A DNA stretch of 64,000 nt from an uncultured Cuneatibacter sp. (GTDB lineage Bacteria > Bacillota > Clostridia > Lachnospirales > Lachnospiraceae), in contig CAKQHB010000002.1 in NCBI GenBank assembly GCA_934234215.1, forward strand, positions 62,001-126,000, written 5' to 3'. Below the pieces are notes generated by a model that did no database searches, was not told the origin of the DNA, and worked only from the letters and a program-made list of their open reading frames with translations. Position numbers and translations under genes: made by a program. Shown piece after piece: positions 8,407 to 15,954 of the stretch. Numbering within the stretch: position 1 is the first letter of the stretch; each line of letters starts with the position of its first letter.

Positions 8407-9052
8407 TCAATGCATGTATTTCCAGTATGGAGAAGTCGAAACGGAATTTTTAAAGGCGAAGGATGTGCGCATGTGCCAGGTAATTGAGACAATCGGTCCG
8501 ATTGAGCGTGTGGTAGATACAGATCTGTTCTCGTCGGTGGTGCATCACATTATCGGACAACAGATTTCAACGAAGGCGCAGGCAACAATCTGGGCGAGAA
8601 TGCAGGAACAGCTCGGCGTGGTGAACGCGGAGACAATTTCGGCGGCGGATACGGGGCAGCTGCAGGCTCTTGGGATGACATTTCGAAAGGCAGAGTATAT
8701 CAAGGATTTTGCGGAGAAGGTGAGAACGGGAGCTTTTGATCTGCAGCGAATTGCGGAACTGCCGGATGACGAAGCAATTCAGGAATTGGCTTCTTTGAAG
8801 GGAATCGGCGTGTGGACAGCGGAAATGATCCTGCTTTTTTGCCTGCAGCGTCCGAATATTTTCAGCTATGATGATCTGGCAATTCAGCGCGGTCTGCGTA
8901 TGGTTTATCATCATAGAAAAATTGACCGGAAACTGTTCGAAAAATATCGCAGACGTTTCAGCCCCTATTGCAGTGTTGCAAGTTTATACTTCTGGGCGGT
9001 TGCAGGCGGAGCAATTCCGGAAATGCGGGATTATGCTCCGAAAAAGAAGTGA
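8399..9052 (+). CDS. DNA-3-methyladenine glycosylase II (AlkA-type HhH-GPD)
   Basis: A 217-residue helix-hairpin-helix glycosylase. It has HHIIGQQISTKAQATIW, the HhH core LKGIGVWTAEMILLF (about 135-150) and the catalytic Asp in FSYDDLAIQRG. It excises alkylated purines from DNA. It lacks the extra N-terminal domain of E. coli AlkA, as do many short Firmicute forms. The start overlaps the kinase stop; an in-frame ATG at 8414 is an alternative. The closely following ogt gene makes this a small alkylation-repair unit. Confidence 0.9.
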   Translation: MYNQCMYFQYGEVETEFLKAKDVRMCQVIETIGPIERVVDTDLFSSVVHHIIGQQISTKAQATIWARMQEQLGVVNAETISAADTGQLQALGMTFRKAEYIKDFAEKVRTGAFDLQRIAELPDDEAIQELASLKGIGVWTAEMILLFCLQRPNIFSYDDLAIQRGLRMVYHHRKIDRKLFEKYRRRFSPYCSVASLYFWAVAGGAIPEMRDYAPKKK

Positions 9053-9066
9053 AAGAGAGAAATACA

Positions 9067-9570
9067 ATGCAGTACATCAGTCATTACAGCTCACCGATTG
9101 GAGCGATTCTTTTAGCGGCGGATGAGATTGGGCTGACCGGATTGTGGTTCGAGGGACAAAAATATTTTGCCCTTCATCTGGAAAAAGAGCATGAGGAAAA
9201 AGAGCTTCCAATTTTCGAAAAGATCAAACAGTGGCTCGATCTTTATTTTTCGGGAAAGGAGCCGGACTTTTCGGTGCCGCTTCACTTTCTTGGTACCCAA
9301 TTTCAGAAGGAAGTGTGGGAGATCCTTTGTCAGATTCCTTATGGGAAAACGACAACCTATAGCGAGATCGCAAGGCAGATCGCAGCGAAGAGAGGTCTGC
9401 CTCATATGTCCGCACAGGCTGTCGGCGGAGCCGTCGGTCACAATGAAATCTCCATCATTGTTCCCTGCCATCGGGTGCTGGGAGCAGATGGGAGTCTCAC
9501 CGGATATGCGGGAGGAGTCGATAAGAAGAGAAAGCTGTTGCTGTTAGAGAACAGCGCTTTTGTCGAATGA
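9067..9570 (+). CDS. ogt: Methylated-DNA--protein-cysteine methyltransferase (Ogt/MGMT)
   Basis: A 167-residue suicide methyltransferase that takes alkyl groups from O6-alkylguanine or O4-alkylthymine. The acceptor cysteine is in IIVPCHRVLG, preceded by the helix-turn-helix region GKTTTYSEIARQIA. The start is the ATG at 9067, which begins the conserved strand MQYISHYSSPIG, with GAGAG 8 bases before it. The frame is open upstream into alkA but has no support there. It is 14 bases from alkA and co-transcribed with the kinase operon. Confidence 0.95.
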   Translation: MQYISHYSSPIGAILLAADEIGLTGLWFEGQKYFALHLEKEHEEKELPIFEKIKQWLDLYFSGKEPDFSVPLHFLGTQFQKEVWEILCQIPYGKTTTYSEIARQIAAKRGLPHMSAQAVGGAVGHNEISIIVPCHRVLGADGSLTGYAGGVDKKRKLLLLENSAFVE

Positions 9571-9631
9571 AGAGTCGAATGAATCTCTGATATCATACAT
9601 ATAAGAAAAATATTTCATGGCATTCTGAATC

Positions 9632-9819
9632 AAAAAGAGAGCTTTCGTCAAATAAGACAGATCGTTTGCGAAGACTCGTCACGGTATCTGAGCTGAACCG
9701 CCACCGAGCGCACCTGTTTGAACCGAAGGTGAGTTGTGCGCGAATGGCGGATAAAAAAAGCTCAGATAGCGTAGAGTCTGTAGCAGAGAGATGTCGTTTT
9801 GATGAAAGCTCTCTTTTTT
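9632..9819. repeat. Family B long foldback element, copy B2 (inverted)
   Basis: An imperfect inverted repeat of 188 bp. Outer arms AAAAAGAGAGCTTTCGTCAA (9632-9651) and its complement (about 9800-9819), plus inner arms around GTATCTGAGCT (9684-9694) and AGCTCAGATAGC (9759-9770), fold into one hairpin. The apex GCGCACCTGTTTGAACC, read on the - strand, matches the B3 apex. It lies between convergent ogt and tmcAL and may separate their transcripts. Confidence 0.8.
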
Positions 9820-9853
9820 GATAAGAAGTTTCTTTGAAAACAAAACCATGGTT

Positions 9854-11113
9854 CTATTCTATAATAATGCCGGATTGATATTCATCCGGCAGCGTTTCTC
9901 GATATTTCTGCCAATAGATCAGTCGGTACAGGTTTCTTGCTTCAATGTCGATAGAAAGCTGCATCTGGGCATTTTCCGACAGCCCCGCTTTTGAGACATC
10001 TGCCAGTTTGGTGATGAGCGGAATGCTGCTGCTTTTTTTGAGCTGCGCCGGGACGGCGGAGCTTTTTTTGAGGCCGAGTATGCGTCCGTAGCAGCAGTCC
10101 GGGTCAGCACGGAATGTGGCGATGTCCGATTCGCGAAGGTCTAACAGTGCATGGCACAATGCGCGGTTGATGCGGGTGTAGGTGTATTGCCTGGTTTTCA
10201 GAAGGTCGCACCACTCGCCCCAGGTGTGGAAGGCGCGCAGGTTTGTGCGCATCCGAGCCTGCAGTTCCGGAGAAAAATCGAGGATGTCTTCCGGCAGGTG
10301 CGCCAGGCGATCCTGCAGCAGGACAGAAGCATCCTCCGGAAACAGAGGACGGGCGCTTACGTGTTTCAGGAACGCAGCACAATCCGCGGGCATTTGCTCC
10401 GAGACGACAGAAATGGGAGCAGTCGGAGAATCCGGAGCTTGTATGGTGTTGGATTGCTGCAAAATTGCACGGCGGAGTGCGGTGGCGGATGCCATCTGTC
10501 CTTCCGAAATCGCCGCATCCGAATAGCCACTGCCGTTTCGCTTTACAAGGAACGGTTGAATGCTGCTGTGAGTGCGGTGGAGCGCCAGCAGATATTCCAG
10601 TGCGAGAGTGGAATTTGGGGAAGAAAGAAGCGTCTGCATCGCAGGTGTGAACTGTTCTCCCAGGCAGGCGCGAACCGCCTGCTCCCGGGCAGCGGCAAAG
10701 GATAGCCCGGATGCGAGGGCATCTCGCAGTGCTTGTTTATAGGAAGAAGATTCTTCAGCAAGGAAGGAAACAAGCTGCTGCAGGGTAGCAAGATCGTCTG
10801 TCTCACAGCCGAAGCTGAGCCAGTTTACACAGCCGAGTTGATTTAGAATCCGAATCGCGCCGTCTGCAAAATATTCCGCGCTGCCGCAGGCGGAGACGGT
10901 GGGCAGCTCCAACACGACATCGGCACCGGCAAGCAGTGCAGTGCGGGTGCGAAGATACTTATCATAAATAGCAGGTTCGCCGCGCTGTACAAAACAGCCG
11001 GAGAGCAGCACAATGATGCCGTCCGCATCGGTGAGTCGTTTCGTTTCGGCAATGTGCCAGGCATGGCCATTGTGAAGGGGATTGTATTCTGCGATGATGG
11101 CAGCCAGATTCAT
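9854..11113 (-). CDS. tmcAL: tRNA(Met) cytidine acetate ligase (TmcAL/YlbM family)
   Basis: A 419-residue nucleotidyltransferase-like protein. The N-terminus AAIIAEYNPLHNGHAWHI holds the HxGH-type ATP site; GCFVQRGEPA and SFGCETDD follow in order, as in YlbM. The family acetylates C34 of elongator tRNA-Met using acetate and ATP. I chose the ATG at 11113, which has GGAG 6 bases upstream and begins at the conserved strand, over the longer frame. The protein is close to the usual length (about 400). It is monocistronic and convergent with ogt. Confidence 0.92.
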   Translation of the reverse strand: MNLAAIIAEYNPLHNGHAWHIAETKRLTDADGIIVLLSGCFVQRGEPAIYDKYLRTRTALLAGADVVLELPTVSACGSAEYFADGAIRILNQLGCVNWLSFGCETDDLATLQQLVSFLAEESSSYKQALRDALASGLSFAAAREQAVRACLGEQFTPAMQTLLSSPNSTLALEYLLALHRTHSSIQPFLVKRNGSGYSDAAISEGQMASATALRRAILQQSNTIQAPDSPTAPISVVSEQMPADCAAFLKHVSARPLFPEDASVLLQDRLAHLPEDILDFSPELQARMRTNLRAFHTWGEWCDLLKTRQYTYTRINRALCHALLDLRESDIATFRADPDCCYGRILGLKKSSAVPAQLKKSSSIPLITKLADVSKAGLSENAQMQLSIDIEARNLYRLIYWQKYRETLPDEYQSGIIIE

Positions 11114-11267
11114 AAAATTCTCCATTCTGGAGCGTGCTGTGTCAGATGATATGAAAAGCTTGGACACAGCGCTCCTGTAGTTGTTCTTATTTTACCGCAA
11201 AAAAGGAAAAGAAAAAAGGATGGAATGGATTTCTTTTCGTACATAGCGTTTTTTGCGGGACAAAGAC

Positions 11268-11297
11268 TTGTTTTTTTGGCGGAGAGTGTTATATAAT
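11268..11297 (+). promoter_or_regulatory. Sigma-A promoter of pta
   Basis: TTGTTT, an 18-base spacer and a perfect TATAAT are followed by a leader of about 90 bases before the pta start. Confidence 0.75.
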
Positions 11298-11395
11298 GGG
11301 AAAAGCTGAGGGAGCAGGGATATTCTGCTTCTGATATTAAGAAGGCTGCAGGATAAGCTGCAACCGCTTGAAAAAAGGGAAAGGAGTCATGAATC

Positions 11396-12391
11396 ATGGG
11401 ATTTATTGACACAATCAAAGAGAGAGCAAAGAAAGATATTAAGACAATCGCGCTTCCGGAGTCTATGGACAGAAGAACATACGAAGCTGCTGCACAGGCA
11501 CTGAAGGAAGGCATCGCAAACATCGTTATCATCGGTACTCCTGATCTGGTAGAGAAGTATTCCGAAGGTCTGGATATTTCCGGCGCTACGATCGTAAATC
11601 CGGAGACTTCTGAACTGACCCAGGGCTACATTGATGGTCTGGTAGAGCTGAGAAAAGCAAAGGGCATGACTCCTGAGAAGGCAAAAGAGCTGCTGTTAGG
11701 CGACTACATGTACTTCGCTTGTATGATGGTTAAGATGGGACAGGCTGACGGTGTTGTATCCGGCGCTTGCCATTCCACTGCAAACACCCTGCGTCCGTCT
11801 CTGCAGATCCTGAAGACCAAGCCCGGCTCCAAGCTGGTATCCGCTTTCTTCATGATGGTAGTTCCGAACTGCGATATGGGTGCTAACGGTACATTCCTGT
11901 TCGCAGATAGTGGTCTGGAGCAGAACCCCGATCCGGAAAAGCTTGCTGCAATCGCTGCATCTTCCGCAGAGAGCTTCAAGCTGTTAGTTGGCGAAGAGCC
12001 GAAGGTAGCTTTCCTGTCTCATTCCACAAAGGGCAGCGCAAAGCATGCAGATGTTGATAAGGTTACTTCCGCAGTTGCAATCGCAAAGGAAGAGTATCCT
12101 CAGTACCTGATGGATGGTGAGTTACAGCTGGATGCTGCTATCGTTCCTGCTGTAGGCGCTTCCAAGGCTCCGGGCAGCCCTGTTGCCGGTCAGGCGAACG
12201 TACTGGTATTCCCTGATCTGGATGCCGGCAACATCGGTTACAAGCTGGTTCAGAGACTTGCAAAGGCAGAAGCTTACGGTCCTGTTACTCAGGGTATCGC
12301 AAAGCCTGTAAACGATCTGTCCAGAGGATGCTCCGCAGAGGATATCGTTGGTGTTATCGGTATCACTGCTGTACAGGCTCAGGCACAGTAA
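11396..12391 (+). CDS. pta: Phosphate acetyltransferase
   Basis: A 331-residue short-form Pta that interconverts acetyl-CoA and acetyl phosphate. It shows the family start FIDTIKERAKKDIKTIALPE, GACHSTANTLRPSLQ, and the C-terminal substrate-loop sequences SHSTKGSA and GQANVLVFPDLDAGNIGYK. Start: ATG at 11396, behind AAAGGAG. Codon use is strongly biased, as expected of a highly expressed fermentation gene. The partner acetate kinase gene, usually adjacent, is not here. A weak stem-loop (AACAGAA/TTCTGTT, 12401-12421) follows the stop. Confidence 0.97.
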   Translation: MGFIDTIKERAKKDIKTIALPESMDRRTYEAAAQALKEGIANIVIIGTPDLVEKYSEGLDISGATIVNPETSELTQGYIDGLVELRKAKGMTPEKAKELLLGDYMYFACMMVKMGQADGVVSGACHSTANTLRPSLQILKTKPGSKLVSAFFMMVVPNCDMGANGTFLFADSGLEQNPDPEKLAAIAASSAESFKLLVGEEPKVAFLSHSTKGSAKHADVDKVTSAVAIAKEEYPQYLMDGELQLDAAIVPAVGASKAPGSPVAGQANVLVFPDLDAGNIGYKLVQRLAKAEAYGPVTQGIAKPVNDLSRGCSAEDIVGVIGITAVQAQAQ

Positions 12392-12442
12392 TTGACCGAA
12401 AACAGAACAAACTTTTCTGTTGAGAAAAATTAAAAATAGTTA

Positions 12443-12471
12443 TTGACAAAGAAATACGACCCGTGTATAAT
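12443..12471 (+). promoter_or_regulatory. Consensus sigma-A promoter of yceD-rpmF
   Basis: A perfect TTGACA, 17-base spacer and perfect TATAAT. The start codon of the following gene is 26 bases downstream. Confidence 0.9.
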
Positions 12472-12496
12472 TGATTGGGTGCGTAGGAGAGAGACT

Positions 12497-13030
12497 ATGC
12501 AACTGAATTTATCAGAGCTTCTGACCGTAGATGGAAGGAAGAAGGAGTATCAGGTTCCGCTTGAGATGGCTGCTCTTGCAGCACCCGGCGGGGAGTATCC
12601 GCTGAAGGAAGCACATCCGACAGTGACGCTTCATATCCTGCATACGAAGAATCGACAGGTAGTGATTGACGCAACAGCGGCATTTAGCTTGCTGATTCCA
12701 TGCGATCGGTGTCTGACACCGGTTGAGACTTCTTTTTCTCTGGATTTCCAGCGGGAAGTAGATTTTAATGCTTCGGAAGAAGACCGGGCAGAGGCCTTGG
12801 ATGAACAGCCTTATGTGATCGGATACGAGTTGGACGTGGATCGACTGGTGGAGAATGAACTCTTATCAGTTCTGCCAATGAAAGTATTGTGCAGAGAGGA
12901 CTGCAAGGGTTTGTGCAGAGTATGTGGTGGAAACCTGAATTTGCATGCTTGCAGTTGTGACGACCATTCGTCGGAGGATCCACGTATGTCGGTCATCCGT
13001 GATATCTTTAATAATTACAAGGAGGTGTAA
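12497..13030 (+). CDS. YceD/DUF177 family protein
   Basis: A 177-residue member of the DUF177 family, which is almost always encoded beside ribosomal protein L32 and is linked in other bacteria to 23S rRNA accumulation. The central part holds the conserved PCDRCLTPV, and the end is Cys-rich (CREDCKGLCRVCGG), a likely metal-binding knuckle. The start is the ATG at 12497, behind AGGAGAGAG. The stop is followed after 4 bases by rpmF, whose ribosome site AAGGAGGTG overlaps the end of this gene. Confidence 0.92.
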   Translation: MQLNLSELLTVDGRKKEYQVPLEMAALAAPGGEYPLKEAHPTVTLHILHTKNRQVVIDATAAFSLLIPCDRCLTPVETSFSLDFQREVDFNASEEDRAEALDEQPYVIGYELDVDRLVENELLSVLPMKVLCREDCKGLCRVCGGNLNLHACSCDDHSSEDPRMSVIRDIFNNYKEV

Positions 13031-13034
13031 CCCA

Positions 13035-13214
13035 ATGTCCATTTGTCCTAAGAACAAGCATTCCAAAGGTAGAAGAGACAGCCGCAGAGCGAACTGGAAG
13101 ATGAGCGCTCCCAACCTTGTAAAGTGCAGCAAGTGTGGCGCACTGATGATGCCTCACAGAGTATGCAAGGCTTGCGGTTCCTATAACAAAAAGGAAATCA
13201 TCGCTGTTGACTAA
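13035..13214 (+). CDS. rpmF: Ribosomal protein L32
   Basis: A 59-residue zinc-ribbon ribosomal protein. It begins SICPKNKHSKGRRDSRRANW and has the zinc ligands CSKCG and CKACG, so this is the zinc-containing (C+) form. It follows yceD by 4 bases with a strong AAGGAGGTG, and a Rho-independent terminator follows. Confidence 0.98.
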   Translation: MSICPKNKHSKGRRDSRRANWKMSAPNLVKCSKCGALMMPHRVCKACGSYNKKEIIAVD

Positions 13215-13231
13215 TCAGTAACAAACACAGG

Positions 13232-13268
13232 AAGACCAGAAGTTGAGAGATCAGCTCCTGGTCTTTTT
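13232..13268 (+). terminator. Terminator after rpmF
   Basis: Stem AAGACCAG/CTGGTCTT followed by TTTTT. The T-run leads directly into repeat copy A1. Confidence 0.85.
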
Positions 13269-13349
13269 GCTTTATAGAGAAATTGCTCTGTATTTCCTAT
13301 CAAGCCAAAAGCGCTCCGCGTGGATCGCACTGCGGCGAAAAGGAAATTG
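13264..13349 (+). repeat. Family A structured repeat, copy A1 (degenerate, 3' truncated)
   Basis: It keeps a mismatched H1 hairpin (TTTATAGAGAAAT ... ATTTCCTATCAAG) and the core GCGCTCCGCGTGGATCGCACTGCGGCG, then diverges. H3 and H4 are missing. It is the most decayed copy in the window. Confidence 0.75.
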
Positions 13350-13485
13350 GATGTTTTTTCTGCATGGTATAGACGGAAGAAAAAAAACATTGTAAAATAA
13401 AAAAAGCAAAGAAAATGCGTACAGCGTTCGTCTGAGGGCAGGCGGATCAGCTTACAGCAGGAAAACAGAACGGAGGATTTACGAG

Positions 13486-14289
13486 ATGGCATTTTTTACG
13501 GGGAATTATTATAGCTTTGTACTGGGCAACAACGTGGATATCAGCGTTGTGATCCCGACACCGGAAGGACAGGAGCAGATCACGGACACAACGTCCGACC
13601 AGCGTTATAATTATGAGGAAGGTCTGCCGGTTGTATATCTGCTGCACGGTGCGTATGGCAATCACAGTTCCTGGCCGCGCTTCAGCAGTGTAGAGCGTTA
13701 TGCGCAGCAGCATCGCTGCGTCCTGGTGACAGCATCCGCGGGCAATAACTTTTATCAGGACATGGTACACGGTGAAAAGTGGATGACGTACTTTACGGAG
13801 GAGCTTCCGGCGTATGTGAGACGTCTGTTCCCGGTATCGAAGAAGCGGGAGGATACGTTTGTTGCAGGATTTTCCATGGGAGGATACGGCGCTTGGTATC
13901 TGGCTCTGAAGCGCCCGGATGTCTATGCAAAGGCCGCCAGCATGTCCGGCGCACTGGGCATTGCAGAACTGTACCAGAGCATCGGCAAGGGCAGCGAGAA
14001 CAATCCGTTCCCGTGGGAAGATATTTTCGGCGATCCGGAAAAGTTAGCGGGCAGCGAGGCGGATCTGTTCCACTTATATCAGAAAGATACGGCGGCAGGA
14101 CTTGTTCCGGAGCTGTATCAGGCATGCGGAACCGAAGATTTTCTGTACGAGCATAACAAGTATGTCTATGCAAAGATGCAGGAGCTTGGCGCGAAGATTA
14201 CCTATAAAGAGGGCGATGGCGGACACAACTGGGATTTCTGGGACAGAGAGATCAAAGACATTTTGGACTGGATGGTTCCGCGGAAATAA
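13486..14289 (+). CDS. Esterase D-like alpha/beta hydrolase
   Basis: A 267-residue protein of the putative esterase family (PF00756 type). The oxyanion strand YLLHGAYGNHSSW, the nucleophile elbow GFSMGGYGA (Ser near 127) and the C-terminal GGHNWDFWD with the catalytic His are clear. There is no signal peptide, so it is cytoplasmic. Members hydrolyse acetylated sugars, S-formylglutathione or ferulic esters; the substrate here is unknown. It sits between rpmF and plsX, which are adjacent in most Firmicutes, so it is an insertion into a conserved block. A weak promoter (TAGACG-17-TAAAAT, 13370-13398) and GGAGG precede it. Confidence 0.88.
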   Translation: MAFFTGNYYSFVLGNNVDISVVIPTPEGQEQITDTTSDQRYNYEEGLPVVYLLHGAYGNHSSWPRFSSVERYAQQHRCVLVTASAGNNFYQDMVHGEKWMTYFTEELPAYVRRLFPVSKKREDTFVAGFSMGGYGAWYLALKRPDVYAKAASMSGALGIAELYQSIGKGSENNPFPWEDIFGDPEKLAGSEADLFHLYQKDTAAGLVPELYQACGTEDFLYEHNKYVYAKMQELGAKITYKEGDGGHNWDFWDREIKDILDWMVPRK

Positions 14290-14292
14290 CTA

Positions 14293-14321
14293 TTGATTTC
14301 TGAACTCGTATCGAGTATAGT
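14293..14321 (+). promoter_or_regulatory. Promoter of plsX with a palindrome in its spacer
   Basis: TTGATT, a 17-base spacer and TATAGT. The spacer contains the perfect palindrome ACTCGTATCGAGT (14304-14316) reaching into the -10 box. This is a plausible repressor site; FapR is the usual regulator of plsX in Firmicutes, but this is not the known FapR box. Confidence 0.65.
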
Positions 14322-14360
14322 AATGCTAGTGCAAAAAGAAGGCAGACAGGAGAAGATACA

Positions 14361-15383
14361 ATGATTCGAGTAGCAGTGGATGCAATGGGCGGTGATTATG
14401 CACCTGCCGAGATGGTCAAGGGTGTCGTAGAGGCAGTGACAGCCAGACAGGATATCACGGTAAATCTGATCGGAATTCCGGATGTCGTGAAGGCAGAACT
14501 GGCGAAGCATACCTACCCGGAAGGACAGATCACAGTTGTACCGGCAACCGAGGTGATTACAAATGAGGAGCATCCGGTTCAGGCAATCCGGACGAAGAAG
14601 GATTCCTCCATCGTAGTCGGACTGAAGCAGATCAAGAGCGGAGAGGCAGATGCATTTGTTTCCTGCGGTTCCACCGGAGCGGTACTGGCAGGCGGTCAGC
14701 TGATCGCAGGCAGAATTCCCGGTATTAAGCGTTCCCCGTTAGCACCGGTCATCCCGACGATGAAGGGTGTTTCCCTGTTGATTGACTGCGGCGCGAATGT
14801 CGATGCGAGAGCCGATCATCTGGTACAGTTCGCAAAGATGGGATCTATGTACATGCGGGATGTCATCGGCGTGAAGAATCCCCGTGTCGCCATTGTAAAC
14901 ATCGGCGCGGAGGAGGAGAAGGGGAATGCCCTTGTCAAAGAGACGATGCCGCTGTTGAAAGCATGCACAGATATCAACTTTATCGGCAGCATTGAGGCGA
15001 GAGAGATTCCCTACGGCGGAGCAGATGTCATTGTCTGTGAAGCATTTGTGGGAAATGTCATCCTGAAGCTGTACGAGGGTACTGCATCCGCTTTGATGAA
15101 GATGATCAAGGATGCGATGATGTCCACCACGCGCGGTAAGATCGGCGGAGCGCTTGCGATGCCTGCGCTGAAGGGACTGAAAAAAACATTTGATGCCAGT
15201 GAGTACGGCGGAGCACCGATGCTCGGTCTGAACGGACTGGTCGTAAAAGCACACGGTAATTCCACTGCTGCTGAGATTCGGAATGCGATCTTCCAGTGCG
15301 CATCCTTCAAGGAGCAGGAGATTACAGATAAAATTAGAAAAATGTTAGAAACAGAATCAGAAAGGAAAAAAGAAAATGAATAA
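14361..15383 (+). CDS. plsX: Phosphate acyltransferase PlsX
   Basis: A 340-residue enzyme that makes acyl-phosphate from acyl-ACP for phosphatidic acid synthesis. The start IRVAVDAMGGDYAP, CGSTGAVLAGG, the conserved IDCGANVDARADHL and GGAPMLGLNGLVVKAHG are all present. Its product feeds PlsY, encoded at 39035. It overlaps acpP by 8 bases, so enzyme and carrier are co-translated. Confidence 0.97.
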   Translation: MIRVAVDAMGGDYAPAEMVKGVVEAVTARQDITVNLIGIPDVVKAELAKHTYPEGQITVVPATEVITNEEHPVQAIRTKKDSSIVVGLKQIKSGEADAFVSCGSTGAVLAGGQLIAGRIPGIKRSPLAPVIPTMKGVSLLIDCGANVDARADHLVQFAKMGSMYMRDVIGVKNPRVAIVNIGAEEEKGNALVKETMPLLKACTDINFIGSIEAREIPYGGADVIVCEAFVGNVILKLYEGTASALMKMIKDAMMSTTRGKIGGALAMPALKGLKKTFDASEYGGAPMLGLNGLVVKAHGNSTAAEIRNAIFQCASFKEQEITDKIRKMLETESERKKENE

Positions 15384-15615
15384 GGAATTTGATAAACTGG
15401 TAGACATTATCTCATCTTTTGTTAGCACATACGACAAGGCAGATATCACGATGGACACGCAGTTCGTAGATGATCTGGGTACCGATTCTCTGGATCGTTA
15501 CGAGATCCTGATGGCAGTAGAGGAAGAATACGATATTAAGATTCCGGATGATGCGATTGAGAACATTCAGACCGTCGGAGATGCAGTCAGACTGATTGAG
15601 AAAGCAATCGGCTAA
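15376..15615 (+). CDS. acpP: Acyl carrier protein
   Basis: A 79-residue four-helix carrier protein. The phosphopantetheine serine is in LGTDSLDRYEI, and the acidic helix II that docks partner enzymes follows. The motif reads DSLDRYE rather than the more common DSLDTVE, so it may be a somewhat divergent ACP. It overlaps the end of plsX. A terminator and two tandem family A repeats follow. Confidence 0.93.
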   Translation: MNKEFDKLVDIISSFVSTYDKADITMDTQFVDDLGTDSLDRYEILMAVEEEYDIKIPDDAIENIQTVGDAVRLIEKAIG

Positions 15616-15623
15616 TCGAATCA

Positions 15624-15663
15624 CAGGGCTGATGCAGGGGTTCCCCGGCATCAGCCTGTTTTT
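15624..15663 (+). terminator. Terminator after acpP
   Basis: Stem GCTGATGC/GCATCAGC extended by CAGG/CCTG, followed by TTTTT. Its 3' arm and T-run are also part of the H1 palindrome of repeat A2. Confidence 0.85.
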
Positions 15664-15797
15664 GCTTTAACGGAAATGCAACGCAATTTCCGTTAAAGCA
15701 AAAACAGGCGCTCCGGGTGGATCGCACTGCGGCGGAAGGAATTTGTCGCTCCGCGACCCGCCGCAGGCGAGGAATCCTGCGCTGTAGGATTCTATTT
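15654..15797 (+). repeat. Family A structured repeat, copy A2
   Basis: A full-length copy. H1 is a perfect 24-bp stem with an 8-base loop (15654-15709) that includes the 3' arm and T-run of the acpP terminator and a mirror copy of it. The stem core is TTTAACGGAAAT instead of TTTATAGGAAAT, changed on both arms, and the loop GCAACGCA is the reverse complement of the usual TGCGTTGC. H2, H3 and H4 follow. Confidence 0.9.
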
Positions 15798-15935
15798 TGA
15801 CTTTATAGAAAATTGCGTCGCATTTCCTATAAAGCAAAAAGAGCTCCGCATGGATCGCACTGCGGCGGAACGGAATTTGTCGCTTCGCGACCCGCCGCAG
15901 GCGGAGAATCCTGCGAAGCAGGATTCTATTTTGAT
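15793..15935 (+). repeat. Family A structured repeat, copy A3 (tandem with A2)
   Basis: A full-length copy starting where A2 ends. H1 CTTTATAGAAAAT/ATTTCCTATAAAG has one mismatch; GTCGCTTCGCGAC and the final AGAATCCTGC/GCAGGATTCT hairpin are intact. It ends 20 bases before the rnc start. Confidence 0.9.
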
Positions 15936-15954
15936 TATAGAAGGGAGCAATACT

